Positions 1-7,149 of a stretch of DNA of 11,045 bases are shown in pieces. Position 1 is the first letter of the stretch. Each line of letters begins with the position of its first letter. This DNA is from an uncultured Muribaculaceae bacterium. Lineage in GTDB: Bacteria > Bacteroidota > Bacteroidia > Bacteroidales > Muribaculaceae. The stretch spans positions 1-11,045 of the forward strand of contig CAUBWJ010000052.1 of NCBI GenBank assembly GCA_958439725.1, in the 5' to 3' direction. The notes below the pieces were generated by a model. That model saw nothing but the letters and a program-made list of their open reading frames with translations. It ran no database searches and had not been told where the DNA came from. Both the position numbers and the translations under genes were made by a program.

Positions 1-136
1 TAAGGTGGATGTAATTTTTGCCTCATTTTATTTGGTTTTTAATATAGTTCGTATTTTTAAGTTTTGCTTACTTCATAAGGTTCATGAGTTAACGAAATTT
101 AACACGGGGGGGGGTAATTTTTTAATCTATTATAAA
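1..136. other. AT-rich upstream region without a gene
   Basis: This stretch is strongly AT-rich compared with the genes that follow, and I find no convincing coding sequence on either strand. It contains an inverted repeat GTTAA-n6-TTAAC at 88-103 that could be a small operator, then a run of nine G at 106-114. A weak promoter-like pair (TTTG at 31-34, TATTTTTA at 52-59) is also present, but it matches the Bacteroidales consensus less well than the element at 137-144. The composition fits a regulatory region in front of the pilus operon. Confidence 0.5.
106..114 (+). repeat. G9 homopolymer next to the promoter
   Basis: Nine consecutive G residues sit in otherwise AT-rich DNA. The tract ends 22 bases before the TATCTTTG element, just upstream of where the -33 element would lie. 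G tracts of this length can change length by slipped-strand mispairing, and here a change would alter upstream promoter geometry rather than a reading frame. Switching is inferred, not shown. Confidence 0.6.
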
Positions 137-144
137 TATCTTTG
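137..144 (+). promoter_or_regulatory. Bacteroidales -7 promoter element TATCTTTG
   Basis: TATCTTTG is an exact match to the Bacteroidales -7 consensus TAnnTTTG used by the primary sigma factor. No clear TTTG -33 box lies 19-21 bases upstream; that position holds TAATTTTT directly after the G tract, so the promoter may be weak or need an activator. Transcription would start near 150, giving a leader of about 296 bases before the first gene. It is the best promoter candidate for the operon and the only perfect TAnnTTTG I saw in an intergenic region. Confidence 0.6.
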
Positions 145-161
145 TGCCGTTATGGATAGTA

Positions 162-178
162 GCCCGAAGAAGTCGGGC
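162..178 (+). other. Hairpin at the start of the leader
   Basis: GCCCGA and TCGGGC form a perfect 6-bp stem with a 5-base loop. It lies about 12 bases after the predicted transcription start and is followed by ATTTGATTT. It could be an early attenuator or a 5' stabilising hairpin. The T-run is too broken for a firm terminator call. Confidence 0.45.
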
Positions 179-326
179 ATTTGATTTACGAACCTCAGGC
201 CAGATAGCTGCCTCCCCGGCGCCATGCCGGAATGCACCCCGACATAGGCCCGCAACGGGAGATTACACTATTTGACAAAAGGACAACCGGTTCAACGCCA
301 CCCCATTACCACATCAGGGGACAGGC

Positions 327-382
327 GCGGACAGACACATGTACGCCCATCCGTCAAGGCCTCCCGGCCTCTGCGGACAGAC
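327..382 (+). repeat. Direct repeat GCGGACAGAC x2 in the leader
   Basis: GCGGACAGAC occurs at 327-336 and again at 373-382, with start points 46 bases apart. A 10-base exact repeat in a leader this short is not expected often by chance. It may be a paired protein-binding site in DNA or RNA, but no function can be assigned from sequence. Confidence 0.4.
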
Positions 383-401
383 CTCGCAATGCTATGATTC
401 C

Positions 402-422
402 ATACAGTCAGAACCGCTGTAT
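402..422 (+). other. Hairpin 25 bases before the first start codon
   Basis: ATACAG and CTGTAT form a perfect 6-bp stem around a 9-base loop, possibly extended by one G-U pair. An A-rich, unstructured stretch follows and leads into the ATG at 447. The layout leaves the ribosome-binding region open, as is usual for Bacteroidales genes that lack a Shine-Dalgarno sequence. Confidence 0.4.
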
Positions 423-446
423 AACAAAAAAACATACAACACGACA

Positions 447-1034
447 ATGAAACTATCTATCAGCCTGATCCTTGCCGCCGCGGCCCTGTTCCTGGCCCCG
501 GCGGCTAAGGCAGAGCAGTTCGGGCTTAAGACCAACCTGCTCTACGACGCCACGGCAACAGTCAACCTCGGTGCCGAGATGCGCGTGGCTCCCCGCTGGT
601 CAATTGACCTCTCCGGCAACCTCAACGCCTGGAGCATCAACAATCACAAATGGAAACACTGGCTCGTGCAGCCCGAGGCACGCTACTGGTTTTGCGACGC
701 CACCGCCGGACATTTCGTTGGCGCCCACCTGCTCGGTGGCCAGTATAATATCGGCAACGTGAACCTCGGCAGCCTCAACTTTCTCGGCACCGACCTGAGC
801 AACCTCAAGGACTACCGCTACCAGGGCTGGTTTGTAGGCGCGGGCGTGGCCTATGGCTACACTTGGATTCTCGGCCGCCACTGGAACCTGGAGGCAGAGC
901 TGGGCGTGGGATGGATCTACACCCGCTTCGACAAATATCCCTGCGCCGAATGCGGCACAAAGGCATACTCGCGCCGTCCCCACAATTATGTGGGCCCCAC
1001 GAAGCTTGCCCTGAATCTCGTTTACATCTTCTAA
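447..1034 (+). CDS. DUF3575 outer-membrane barrel protein of the pilus locus
   Basis: This 195-residue protein resembles the DUF3575 family, which is found next to Mfa1/FimA-type pilin genes in Bacteroidales and has no established biochemical role. Residues 1-22 are a signal peptide ending in AKA, so the mature protein starts at EQFGLKTNLLYD, a typical DUF3575 opening. The rest alternates polar and aromatic residues in strand-like stretches (WSIDLSGN, PEARYWF, GWFVGAGVAYGY) and ends in ...LVYIF. A terminal phenylalanine is the usual outer-membrane barrel signal. An in-frame ATG at 339 would add 36 residues and bury the signal peptide, so I chose 447. Its stop is 21 bases before the DUF3868 gene, so the two are probably co-transcribed. 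It may help insert or export pilus subunits, but that is inferred from context. Confidence 0.88.
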   Translation: MKLSISLILAAAALFLAPAAKAEQFGLKTNLLYDATATVNLGAEMRVAPRWSIDLSGNLNAWSINNHKWKHWLVQPEARYWFCDATAGHFVGAHLLGGQYNIGNVNLGSLNFLGTDLSNLKDYRYQGWFVGAGVAYGYTWILGRHWNLEAELGVGWIYTRFDKYPCAECGTKAYSRRPHNYVGPTKLALNLVYIF

Positions 1035-1055
1035 CGTCAAGCCCCTTCTGCAATC

Positions 1056-2489
1056 ATGAAAAGAAACATCATATCAGCATGCCTGGCCGCTCTGCTGTGC
1101 GCATCGGCCGCATCGGCCGCCATCGCCGACCAGGCACGCGTCAGCAATCTGAAAGTAGACCGCTCGACCGACCGTCTGCTCGTCGACATGACAATCGACG
1201 CCGACGATCTCGGACGCAAGACCAACCGCGAGTCGTGGCTCACCCCCGTGCTCACCACTCCCCAGGGCGACACCCTGCGCCTTCCCTCCATAATGGTGGG
1301 CGGCCGCAACCGCTATTTCCAGGCACAGCGCCGCCACGAGACCGCGCCCCTCTACCGCGGAGGCCGGATAGACTACAAGGCCAACGTGCCCTACGCCTCA
1401 TGGATGGAGAGCGCCGACCTAAGCCTCGAGCGCCGCGACGCCGGATGCTGCGGCGCCGAGCAGCTGCTCACTACGGTGCCCCTGCGTCAGCTCGACTTCC
1501 GTCCGCGCGTGTTCACGCCCAATTTCAACTACATAGCTCCCGCCGCCGAGGCCGTCAAGGCCCGCGAGCTCTCGGGACGCGCGTTTGTCGACTTCCCCGT
1601 GAACAAGACAGTGATCTACCCCGACTACCGCTCCAACACCCGCGAGCTTGCCAAGATACGCGCCGGCATTGACTCCGTGCGTCAGGACAAGGACATAACC
1701 GTGCGCGGCATCACCCTCAAGGGCTATGCTTCGCCCGAAGGCCCGTGGAACAACAACGTGCGCCTGGCCAAGGGCCGCACCGAATCGCTCAAGAAATATG
1801 TGGAAGGCCTCTACGACTTCCCCTCGTCCATCTACTCAACGGCCTACGAGCCTGAGGACTGGGAAGGCCTCGTGGTATGGCTCCGCGCCAACTCCATCGC
1901 CGACCGCGAAGGTCTGCTGGCCATCGCCACCGACACCTCTCTGGCTCCCGACGCGCGCGACGCGCGCCTCAAGTCGCAGTATCCCGCAGCCTACGCCCGT
2001 CTGCTCCGCGAGGTTTACCCGGCATTGCGCCACACCGACTACACCATAGCCTACACCATCCGCTCCTACAACGACCCGCAGGAGATTCTCAAGCTGGTCT
2101 ACAGCAAGCCCCAGAACCTGAGCCTCAACGAGTTCTTCGTGGCCGCGCAGAATGTGGAGCGTGGTTCGAAGGAGTATGATTACATATTCGAGACCGCCGC
2201 GCGCATGTATCCCGACAGCGAGATAGCCAATCTTAACGCCGCCAATGCCGCCATGGCCCAGGGTGCCTACGACAACGCCGCACGCTACCTCGCCAAAGCC
2301 GGCGAAGGCTCCGAGGCGGTCTATGCCCGCGGCATACTCGCCGCCCTGCAGGGCGACTACGCCGCAGCCCGTCCGCTCTTCGAGCAGGCTGCGCGCCTGA
2401 GAGTGGCCGACGCTCCCGCAGCCATCTCCCAGATCGACGAAATCGAGGCGTTCAACGCCGGTCTCTCCACCTCACCCGAAAACAAATAA
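1056..2489 (+). CDS. DUF3868 protein with OmpA-like domain and TPR-like C-terminus
   Basis: The 477-residue protein has three parts. Residues 1-22 or so are a signal peptide (cleavage near ASA-AIA). Residues 24 to about 165 match the DUF3868 style seen beside Bacteroidales pilin genes. Residues 186-260 resemble an OmpA C-terminal domain, with a beta strand VIYPDY, GYASPEG at 223-229, and the helix signature N234..L237...R241. Residues about 360-465 are alanine-rich helical pairs (NAANAAMAQGAYDNAARYL and ILAALQGDYAAARPLFEQAARL) that look like TPR units. The OmpA aspartate that binds peptidoglycan is replaced by Ser226, while the arginine is kept as R241 at the same 15-residue spacing. The protein is probably periplasmic or attached to the outer membrane. 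It lies between the DUF3575 gene and the major pilin, with gaps of 21 and 23 bases, so an assembly role is likely but unproven. Confidence 0.85.
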   Translation: MKRNIISACLAALLCASAASAAIADQARVSNLKVDRSTDRLLVDMTIDADDLGRKTNRESWLTPVLTTPQGDTLRLPSIMVGGRNRYFQAQRRHETAPLYRGGRIDYKANVPYASWMESADLSLERRDAGCCGAEQLLTTVPLRQLDFRPRVFTPNFNYIAPAAEAVKARELSGRAFVDFPVNKTVIYPDYRSNTRELAKIRAGIDSVRQDKDITVRGITLKGYASPEGPWNNNVRLAKGRTESLKKYVEGLYDFPSSIYSTAYEPEDWEGLVVWLRANSIADREGLLAIATDTSLAPDARDARLKSQYPAAYARLLREVYPALRHTDYTIAYTIRSYNDPQEILKLVYSKPQNLSLNEFFVAAQNVERGSKEYDYIFETAARMYPDSEIANLNAANAAMAQGAYDNAARYLAKAGEGSEAVYARGILAALQGDYAAARPLFEQAARLRVADAPAAISQIDEIEAFNAGLSTSPENK

Positions 2490-2512
2490 ATCAATCACAA
2501 CACATAACAGAA

Positions 2513-4729
2513 ATGAAAAACCTTAAGAAAGTTTTATTCAGTCTGCTTGCTGCCACGGCTATGTGGTCATGCAGCGACGACAAGATCGGCCCCGACGCGC
2601 CCGATCAGCTCCCCGAAGGACAAGGCGAAGGCTTCTATATGGCCCTCGACATCCAGATGCCCACAGGAAACCTGGGCTCGCGCAGTGAAACCACCGATGA
2701 CGGCACTTCCACCGGAGGCACCGAAATCGGTTCTGACGAGGAAAACACCGTAAGCTCGGCCCTCATAGTCCTCGCGGCCAAAAATGCCGTAGGCACTTTC
2801 AAGGAATTCGGCTTCATAGCCGCCAGCGAAGTGCAGAGCAACTATCTTACAAGCGCCTCCACTTCCACCTCTAAGGAATATAAGGCTCTGGCCCGCATCC
2901 AGAAAACCAATCTTAACTCATTTTATCAGGCGCTCGGCGACAACAATACCGTGGCTCCCGAAGTCTACGTGTTTGTATTCTGCAATCCCACAAACGAACT
3001 CAGAGAAATGTTCTCCGCCGCCAACACAACCATCGGCGATACCAAATGGATCAACCAAACCTGCACAGTGATTCAGGGCAGCGCCGACAAGCCTAATGAG
3101 AACATAGGCATCTGGGGCGCCAACTCGTTCCTGATGAACAATGTGGATCTCACCACGCGTCAGCTTCCCGCCAAGGTTCTCGACTGGGAGAAATTCAACA
3201 CTGTTGACAAACCTTTCCACCTCTCCGACGTGAACACCGATGTGAATGTCGACAATCTTGCTTCTCGCGGTGCCGTAAAGGTTGAGCGCTCGGTGGCACG
3301 TTTCGACTTCAAGGACGGTTCGAACAACAACAACACCTACAATGTGCTATATTATACTGACGCCGACGGTAAGGCTGATACCGATAATCCTCTTGTCAAG
3401 GTCCAGCTCCAGAAAATGGCGCTCGTAAACATGAGCAACAGCTTCTATTATCTTCCCCGCGTGAGCGACAACGGTCAGCCTGACGGCGCCGGCTTCGAAA
3501 TCTGCGGCAAAGAGAAAGGCTGGCAGCGCGATCCCACTACCGGCGTTTATGCCCAGGGCAACTACGTGGTCGATCCCTATGCCGAGCAATATGGTGGCAA
3601 CACTATCAGCGGCAATTTCTCCGACTATTTCAACTTCGCTTTCTTCAATAACAACGGCACATTTGCCAACGCAACGATGGCCTCCAGCCAGTGGGATGTT
3701 TACAAAGTGTCAGACGTCCTCGGTGGCAGTAAAACCGACAATTATAAAGGCCCCGACGGCACAGCTGAAGCCGGCAAGTACCACGTATGGCGCTATGTGA
3801 CCGAAAACGCGATTCCCGACGGCCCTGCCAAGCAGATGAACGGCATATCCACCGGTATCGTATTCAAGGCCCGTATGCTCGGCACAACTCAGGCCGAAAG
3901 CGTGACATGGCAGTCATGGGACAAAGACTATGTGAAAAATGTGGCCCGTTGCCTCAACGGCGATAAGTTCAGCGTGATAGGTGAGGAAGGAGACCATGAG
4001 CCCATAAAAGGCAACTCAACTGACGACCCCATTCTCTACTATTTCAACGGTCACCTCTACATGACCTGGCCCCACATCCGTCAGGCTGCAATCCAGGCCT
4101 CCGTGACCATCAACGCCAATGGCCAGACAGAGGTAAACCGCTCGAACAGTCTTTACAAAGCTGTGTTCGGCGACGGCCCCATTCCTGCAGGCAATAAATA
4201 CATTATCTCGGAAACTGAAGAAAAGGATGTTGTAGACAGCCAGTGGCTTCCCGGAACCGAAGGCTGGACCGAAAGCTCCGCCTACAAAGCATGGCAGGAG
4301 AGCCCCGACGGCAAATGGACCGCATGGAACAATGCCGGCAAGCCCGTGCCGCCAACTCTCGGTGACGAGGCCAACGCCCCCGCTACCCTCACAGCCATGC
4401 GTCAGGCCGTTACCGCTGCCGGAATCACCATCTATCAGAGCTCAATCGACGGCGACACCCCCGGCTACTACTGCTACTATTACTACTGGAACCGTCACAA
4501 CGACAACGGTATTCCCGGCGTGATGGGCCCGATGGAATTCGCCGTGGTCCGCAACAATGTCTACAAGCTCTCCGTTGACAAAATCTCGCGTCTCGGCCAT
4601 CCCCGCATCCCCGGCAACGACCCCGACAACCCCACTCCCGGTACTCCCGACGAATCCGATGAAATCTACCTTGACGTGAATGTGGCCATCGTACCCTGGG
4701 CCGTCCGCGTCAACAGCATAGAATTCTAA
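2513..4729 (+). CDS. Mfa1-family major pilin (shaft fimbrillin)
   Basis: This 738-residue lipoprotein is the likely shaft subunit of the type V pilus. The signal peptide ends at a lipid-attachment cysteine, C20, followed by SDDK. A possible protease site, GSR-SE, has its arginine at residue 57. Family signatures include VERSVARFDF at 257-266, the aromatic run YYCYYYYWNRHNDNG at about 652-666, and MGPMEFAVVRNNVYKLSV from 671. The C-terminal strand is AIVPWAVRVNSIEF, with VPW at 727-729. These closely match Mfa1-type fimbrillins. It is much longer than P. gingivalis Mfa1 (about 560 residues), which suggests extra surface loops. Codon use is less GC-extreme than in the anchor gene. A strong hairpin follows the stop, which could let the shaft be made in excess of the downstream minor subunits. 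Confidence 0.9.
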   Translation: MKNLKKVLFSLLAATAMWSCSDDKIGPDAPDQLPEGQGEGFYMALDIQMPTGNLGSRSETTDDGTSTGGTEIGSDEENTVSSALIVLAAKNAVGTFKEFGFIAASEVQSNYLTSASTSTSKEYKALARIQKTNLNSFYQALGDNNTVAPEVYVFVFCNPTNELREMFSAANTTIGDTKWINQTCTVIQGSADKPNENIGIWGANSFLMNNVDLTTRQLPAKVLDWEKFNTVDKPFHLSDVNTDVNVDNLASRGAVKVERSVARFDFKDGSNNNNTYNVLYYTDADGKADTDNPLVKVQLQKMALVNMSNSFYYLPRVSDNGQPDGAGFEICGKEKGWQRDPTTGVYAQGNYVVDPYAEQYGGNTISGNFSDYFNFAFFNNNGTFANATMASSQWDVYKVSDVLGGSKTDNYKGPDGTAEAGKYHVWRYVTENAIPDGPAKQMNGISTGIVFKARMLGTTQAESVTWQSWDKDYVKNVARCLNGDKFSVIGEEGDHEPIKGNSTDDPILYYFNGHLYMTWPHIRQAAIQASVTINANGQTEVNRSNSLYKAVFGDGPIPAGNKYIISETEEKDVVDSQWLPGTEGWTESSAYKAWQESPDGKWTAWNNAGKPVPPTLGDEANAPATLTAMRQAVTAAGITIYQSSIDGDTPGYYCYYYYWNRHNDNGIPGVMGPMEFAVVRNNVYKLSVDKISRLGHPRIPGNDPDNPTPGTPDESDEIYLDVNVAIVPWAVRVNSIEF

Positions 4730-4738
4730 AGCATTCCC

Positions 4739-4778
4739 GGAAGGGCAGGGATGTGCCGCGGTGCGTCCCTGCCATTCC
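4739..4778 (+). other. Strong hairpin between major pilin and anchor genes
   Basis: GGAA-g-GGCAGGGA pairs with TCCCTGCC-a-TTCC, giving 12 Watson-Crick pairs around one G/A mismatch. The stem then extends inward through TGTG/TGCG with G-U pairs to a loop CCGCGG. No T-run follows (ATCAACCAATC), so it is not a classic intrinsic terminator. It more likely protects the 3' end of the pilin message or partly blocks read-through, lowering expression of the downstream genes relative to the shaft subunit. The effect is inferred; the structure is visible. Confidence 0.65.
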
Positions 4779-4813
4779 ATCAACCAATCAACCAACCATT
4801 ACCGCTCAACCCG

Positions 4814-5833
4814 ATGTATAATCTAAAGCGCAACATAATCAGATCCATACGATCGGCCGCCATAGGCGCCGCAGCGCTCGTGGGTCTGACCGGATGCAGT
4901 TCCTTGATCAACGACGATCTGGCTCCTTGCCCCGAAGGCGTGGTGCTCCGCTTCGTCTACGATTACAACATGGAATTTGCCAACGCATTCCCCTCGCAGG
5001 TCGACTGTCTGACCCTGCTCGTCTACGACGCACAGGGACGCCTCGTCGAGTCCCGCACCGAGACATCATCGGTGCTTGCCGACGAGAACTACCGCATGAC
5101 CCTCGACCTCCCCGCAGCCTCCTACCATTTCGTGGCCTACGGCGGCATGGCATGCTCTAAACCCACATTCCATTTCGTCGACCAGCCCGTGGCCGGCTCG
5201 CAGCTCCGCGACCTCGCCGTGGCAATGAACGCCGACTGCATCGACGCCGACCCCGGCAAGGACCTCCACCCGCTCTTTTTCGGTGACCTCGACCTCACCG
5301 TTGACCCCGACGCCACCGACTATACCGCCGGCACCGTCTATATGATGAAGGACACCAACTCCATACGCATTCTGCTCCAGAACGTCGACGGCACCCCCGT
5401 GGATCCCGCCGACTTCACATTCGAGATCACCGACAACAACACCCTGCTCTCGTGGCAGAACGCCGTGGTGCCCACCGCCGGCGGAATCACATATCATCCC
5501 TGGGCAACCGGCCAGGCCGGAGCCGGCGAGACCGAGGAAGGCGACGACGCCATTCTCGCATTCGCCGAATTCTCAACCTCGCGCCTCATCGCCGGCAGCA
5601 ACGCCCGTCTTGTAATCAACAATGTCGCCGACGGCCGCCCCGTCCTTTCCATACCCCTTGTCAACTATCTCCTGCTGCTCAAGAGCCTCCACTTCGACTC
5701 CATGGGCTCCCAGGAATTCCTCGACCGCGAGAGCCGCTGGAACATGATATTGTTCCTTGACAACGGCCGCTGGATCGACACCCGCATAGTTATCAACGAC
5801 TGGATTGTGCGACTCAACAACGCTGACCTATGA
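4814..5833 (+). CDS. Mfa2/FimB-family pilus anchor lipoprotein
   Basis: This 339-residue protein matches the FimB/Mfa2 family (DUF1812), which anchors type V pili in the outer membrane and limits their length. The start at 4814 gives a signal peptide with lipobox LTGC, lipid cysteine C28. The longer in-frame start at 4751 falls inside the intergenic hairpin and would destroy the signal, so I rejected it. After the cysteine comes the family opening DDLAPCPEGVVLRFVYDYN, then the first domain with LTLLVYDAQGRLVESRTE. The end is ...FLDNGRWIDTRIVINDWIVRL, typical of the family. The length is close to P. gingivalis Mfa2. Unlike the pilins here, it has no S-R-[S/A/T] site in the first strand, as expected for an anchor that keeps its lipid. 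Its stop overlaps the next start (ATGA), so the two are probably translationally coupled. Confidence 0.9.
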   Translation: MYNLKRNIIRSIRSAAIGAAALVGLTGCSSLINDDLAPCPEGVVLRFVYDYNMEFANAFPSQVDCLTLLVYDAQGRLVESRTETSSVLADENYRMTLDLPAASYHFVAYGGMACSKPTFHFVDQPVAGSQLRDLAVAMNADCIDADPGKDLHPLFFGDLDLTVDPDATDYTAGTVYMMKDTNSIRILLQNVDGTPVDPADFTFEITDNNTLLSWQNAVVPTAGGITYHPWATGQAGAGETEEGDDAILAFAEFSTSRLIAGSNARLVINNVADGRPVLSIPLVNYLLLLKSLHFDSMGSQEFLDRESRWNMILFLDNGRWIDTRIVINDWIVRLNNADL

Positions 5834-7149
5834 TTCTCCACTCTCTGCGACATTCGGCCCTGGCGGCGCTCACCCTCGCCGCCCTGGCTCTTGCCGCCTG
5901 CTCCTCCGAGGCCCCCTCTCCGGCCCCCTCTCCGGCCCCCGACGAGACCAAAGGCGACGTGACCCTCCGCCTCAAGGTGGCCCTCTCCGGGGCTTCCTCA
6001 CGCGCCGACCTCGGCAACCAAGACGGATACGAGCCCGGAACCACAGGCTTTGAATCCGTAGCCACCCTGCGCGTAATCATACTGCGCCCCGACGGCAAGA
6101 CCATCGAGGCCAACCGTATGGTGCACATGGATGCCGATATGCGCCCGCTGTATGACAACCTTGAATTCTCGGTAGAGTCCAACGAGCTCAAATACGTATA
6201 TCTCATTGCCAACGAGAGCGCTCTTCCCATCCCCGCCGACATCCAGGGCTATGCCTCCACCGGCGAATGGCTCGACACTTTCACTAAAGGCAAAGAATAC
6301 ACGGACATCACCACGGTGCTCGCAAACTGGACGGCAGGCTTCGACGCCGCCACGGTGGCCAAGGAATCACTCTTCGCCAAGGCCGGACGGCTGCCCATGA
6401 CCGAGATGTTCCGCGTGCAGACCATCAAAAAGCTCTCCGACGCCGGAGCGCCCACACCTACCCCCGGAACTCCGGGGCAGATAGCCGTACAGGTGCAGGA
6501 AGCCAACCTGTTCCTGACCCGTGCCGCCGCCAAAGCCACGTTCCGCTTCGACTTCTCCAACTACCCCGACAATGTTTCGGGCGTCCAAGTCACTGCGGTG
6601 CGCCTGAATGGCCTGAGTCAGATGGAGTATGTATTCCCCAACACCACCGTATATTCTCCGGGCAAATATGTGGGGGGCAATGAGGACAAAGGCGAGGTGA
6701 ATTCCGTTCCCGACAACAAGCGCTATATCACCTCCTTCGCTTCTCCGGAAGTGAATTCCATAATGGACTTTCTCTTCGACGGCGATGCCGGATTCGCGCC
6801 GGTGGATATGAAGAAGCCCGCGGGAGCTTCCGAGACAGACAAAAAGCTGATTGTCCGCGGGCCTATATATTTCCCCGAGTCGCTGTCGGACAAAAACGCC
6901 GAAGCCTATACCGTTCAGGTACAGCTCGACGGCGGTGATTGGCTTACAGCAAAACCACTCACCACAAACATCCTCGAATTCACCGATAAAGGGGGCGTGA
7001 AGCATCAGGCCATCTCCCGCAACACTCACCTCTACATCGACATCCACTTCACCCCCGCCGGAATCACCTGGCAGGCCATCGAGGCGCCCTACAATACCGT
7101 GACCCTCGACCCCGTCTTCGGTCTGGACACCGACACGCCCAAACAGTGA
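5830..7149 (+). CDS. FimA-like minor pilin lipoprotein
   Basis: This 439-residue lipoprotein looks like a minor or adaptor subunit of the same pilus. The signal peptide ends in lipobox LAAC with cysteine C24. A proline-rich tether (APSPAPSPAP, residues 28-37) follows, then a FimA-like N-terminal domain opening with GDVTLRLKVALSGASSR. The arginine of the possible cleavage site SSR-AD is residue 58. The strand LKYVYLIANES is the usual pilin 'VAN' strand. The C-terminal half ends with THLYIDIHF and ITWQAIEAPYN. Its ATG overlaps the anchor stop codon by 4 bases, so translation is probably coupled. By analogy with P. gingivalis, where genes after the anchor encode tip-associated minor subunits, it may connect shaft and tip. 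That assignment rests on gene order, and I do not recognise a specific subfamily. Confidence 0.8.
   Translation: MILHSLRHSALAALTLAALALAACSSEAPSPAPSPAPDETKGDVTLRLKVALSGASSRADLGNQDGYEPGTTGFESVATLRVIILRPDGKTIEANRMVHMDADMRPLYDNLEFSVESNELKYVYLIANESALPIPADIQGYASTGEWLDTFTKGKEYTDITTVLANWTAGFDAATVAKESLFAKAGRLPMTEMFRVQTIKKLSDAGAPTPTPGTPGQIAVQVQEANLFLTRAAAKATFRFDFSNYPDNVSGVQVTAVRLNGLSQMEYVFPNTTVYSPGKYVGGNEDKGEVNSVPDNKRYITSFASPEVNSIMDFLFDGDAGFAPVDMKKPAGASETDKKLIVRGPIYFPESLSDKNAEAYTVQVQLDGGDWLTAKPLTTNILEFTDKGGVKHQAISRNTHLYIDIHFTPAGITWQAIEAPYNTVTLDPVFGLDTDTPKQ
5911..5940 (+). repeat. 12-bp tandem repeat encoding a proline tether
   Basis: GCCCCCTCTCCG occurs twice in tandem (5911-5922 and 5923-5934), followed by a 6-base partial copy. 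It encodes APSP units right after the lipid-attachment cysteine of the minor pilin. The unit is a multiple of three, so changes in copy number would lengthen or shorten the tether without breaking the frame. Confidence 0.75.

Larger units (their letters stand above)
151..446 (+). other. Long structured 5' leader of the pilus operon
   Basis: The roughly 300 bases between the promoter and the first gene are GC-rich and have no credible long coding sequence. Small hairpins can be drawn at 162-178, 216-230 (CCGGC/GCCGG), 249-259 (CCCG/CGGG) and 402-422. A 10-codon ORF, ATG at 152 to TGA at 184, begins almost at the predicted transcription start. The leader is long enough for post-transcriptional control, but it matches no riboswitch I recognise. 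Confidence 0.4.

Noticed and set aside
47..193. Inverted repeat GTTCGTA (47-53) / TACGAAC (187-193) flanking the promoter, as in an invertible promoter
   Set aside because: Seven bases over this span is about what chance gives, the flanks do not extend the match, and no invertase gene is present in the window. Reads in the opposite orientation would be needed to revive it.
339..446. Longer start for the DUF3575 gene at 339
   Set aside because: It adds 36 residues with no signal-peptide character in front of a clear signal peptide that begins at 447.
863..1672. 269-codon + strand frame overlapping the DUF3575 and DUF3868 genes
   Set aside because: It is an arginine- and proline-rich shadow of two genes with clear signal peptides and family features.
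4751..4813. Longer start for the anchor gene at 4751
   Set aside because: It begins inside the intergenic hairpin and hides the lipoprotein signal that starts at 4814.
5066..5497. 143-codon minus-strand frame of valine and glycine repeats
   Set aside because: It is a reverse-frame product of GAC/GCC-rich codons in the anchor gene.
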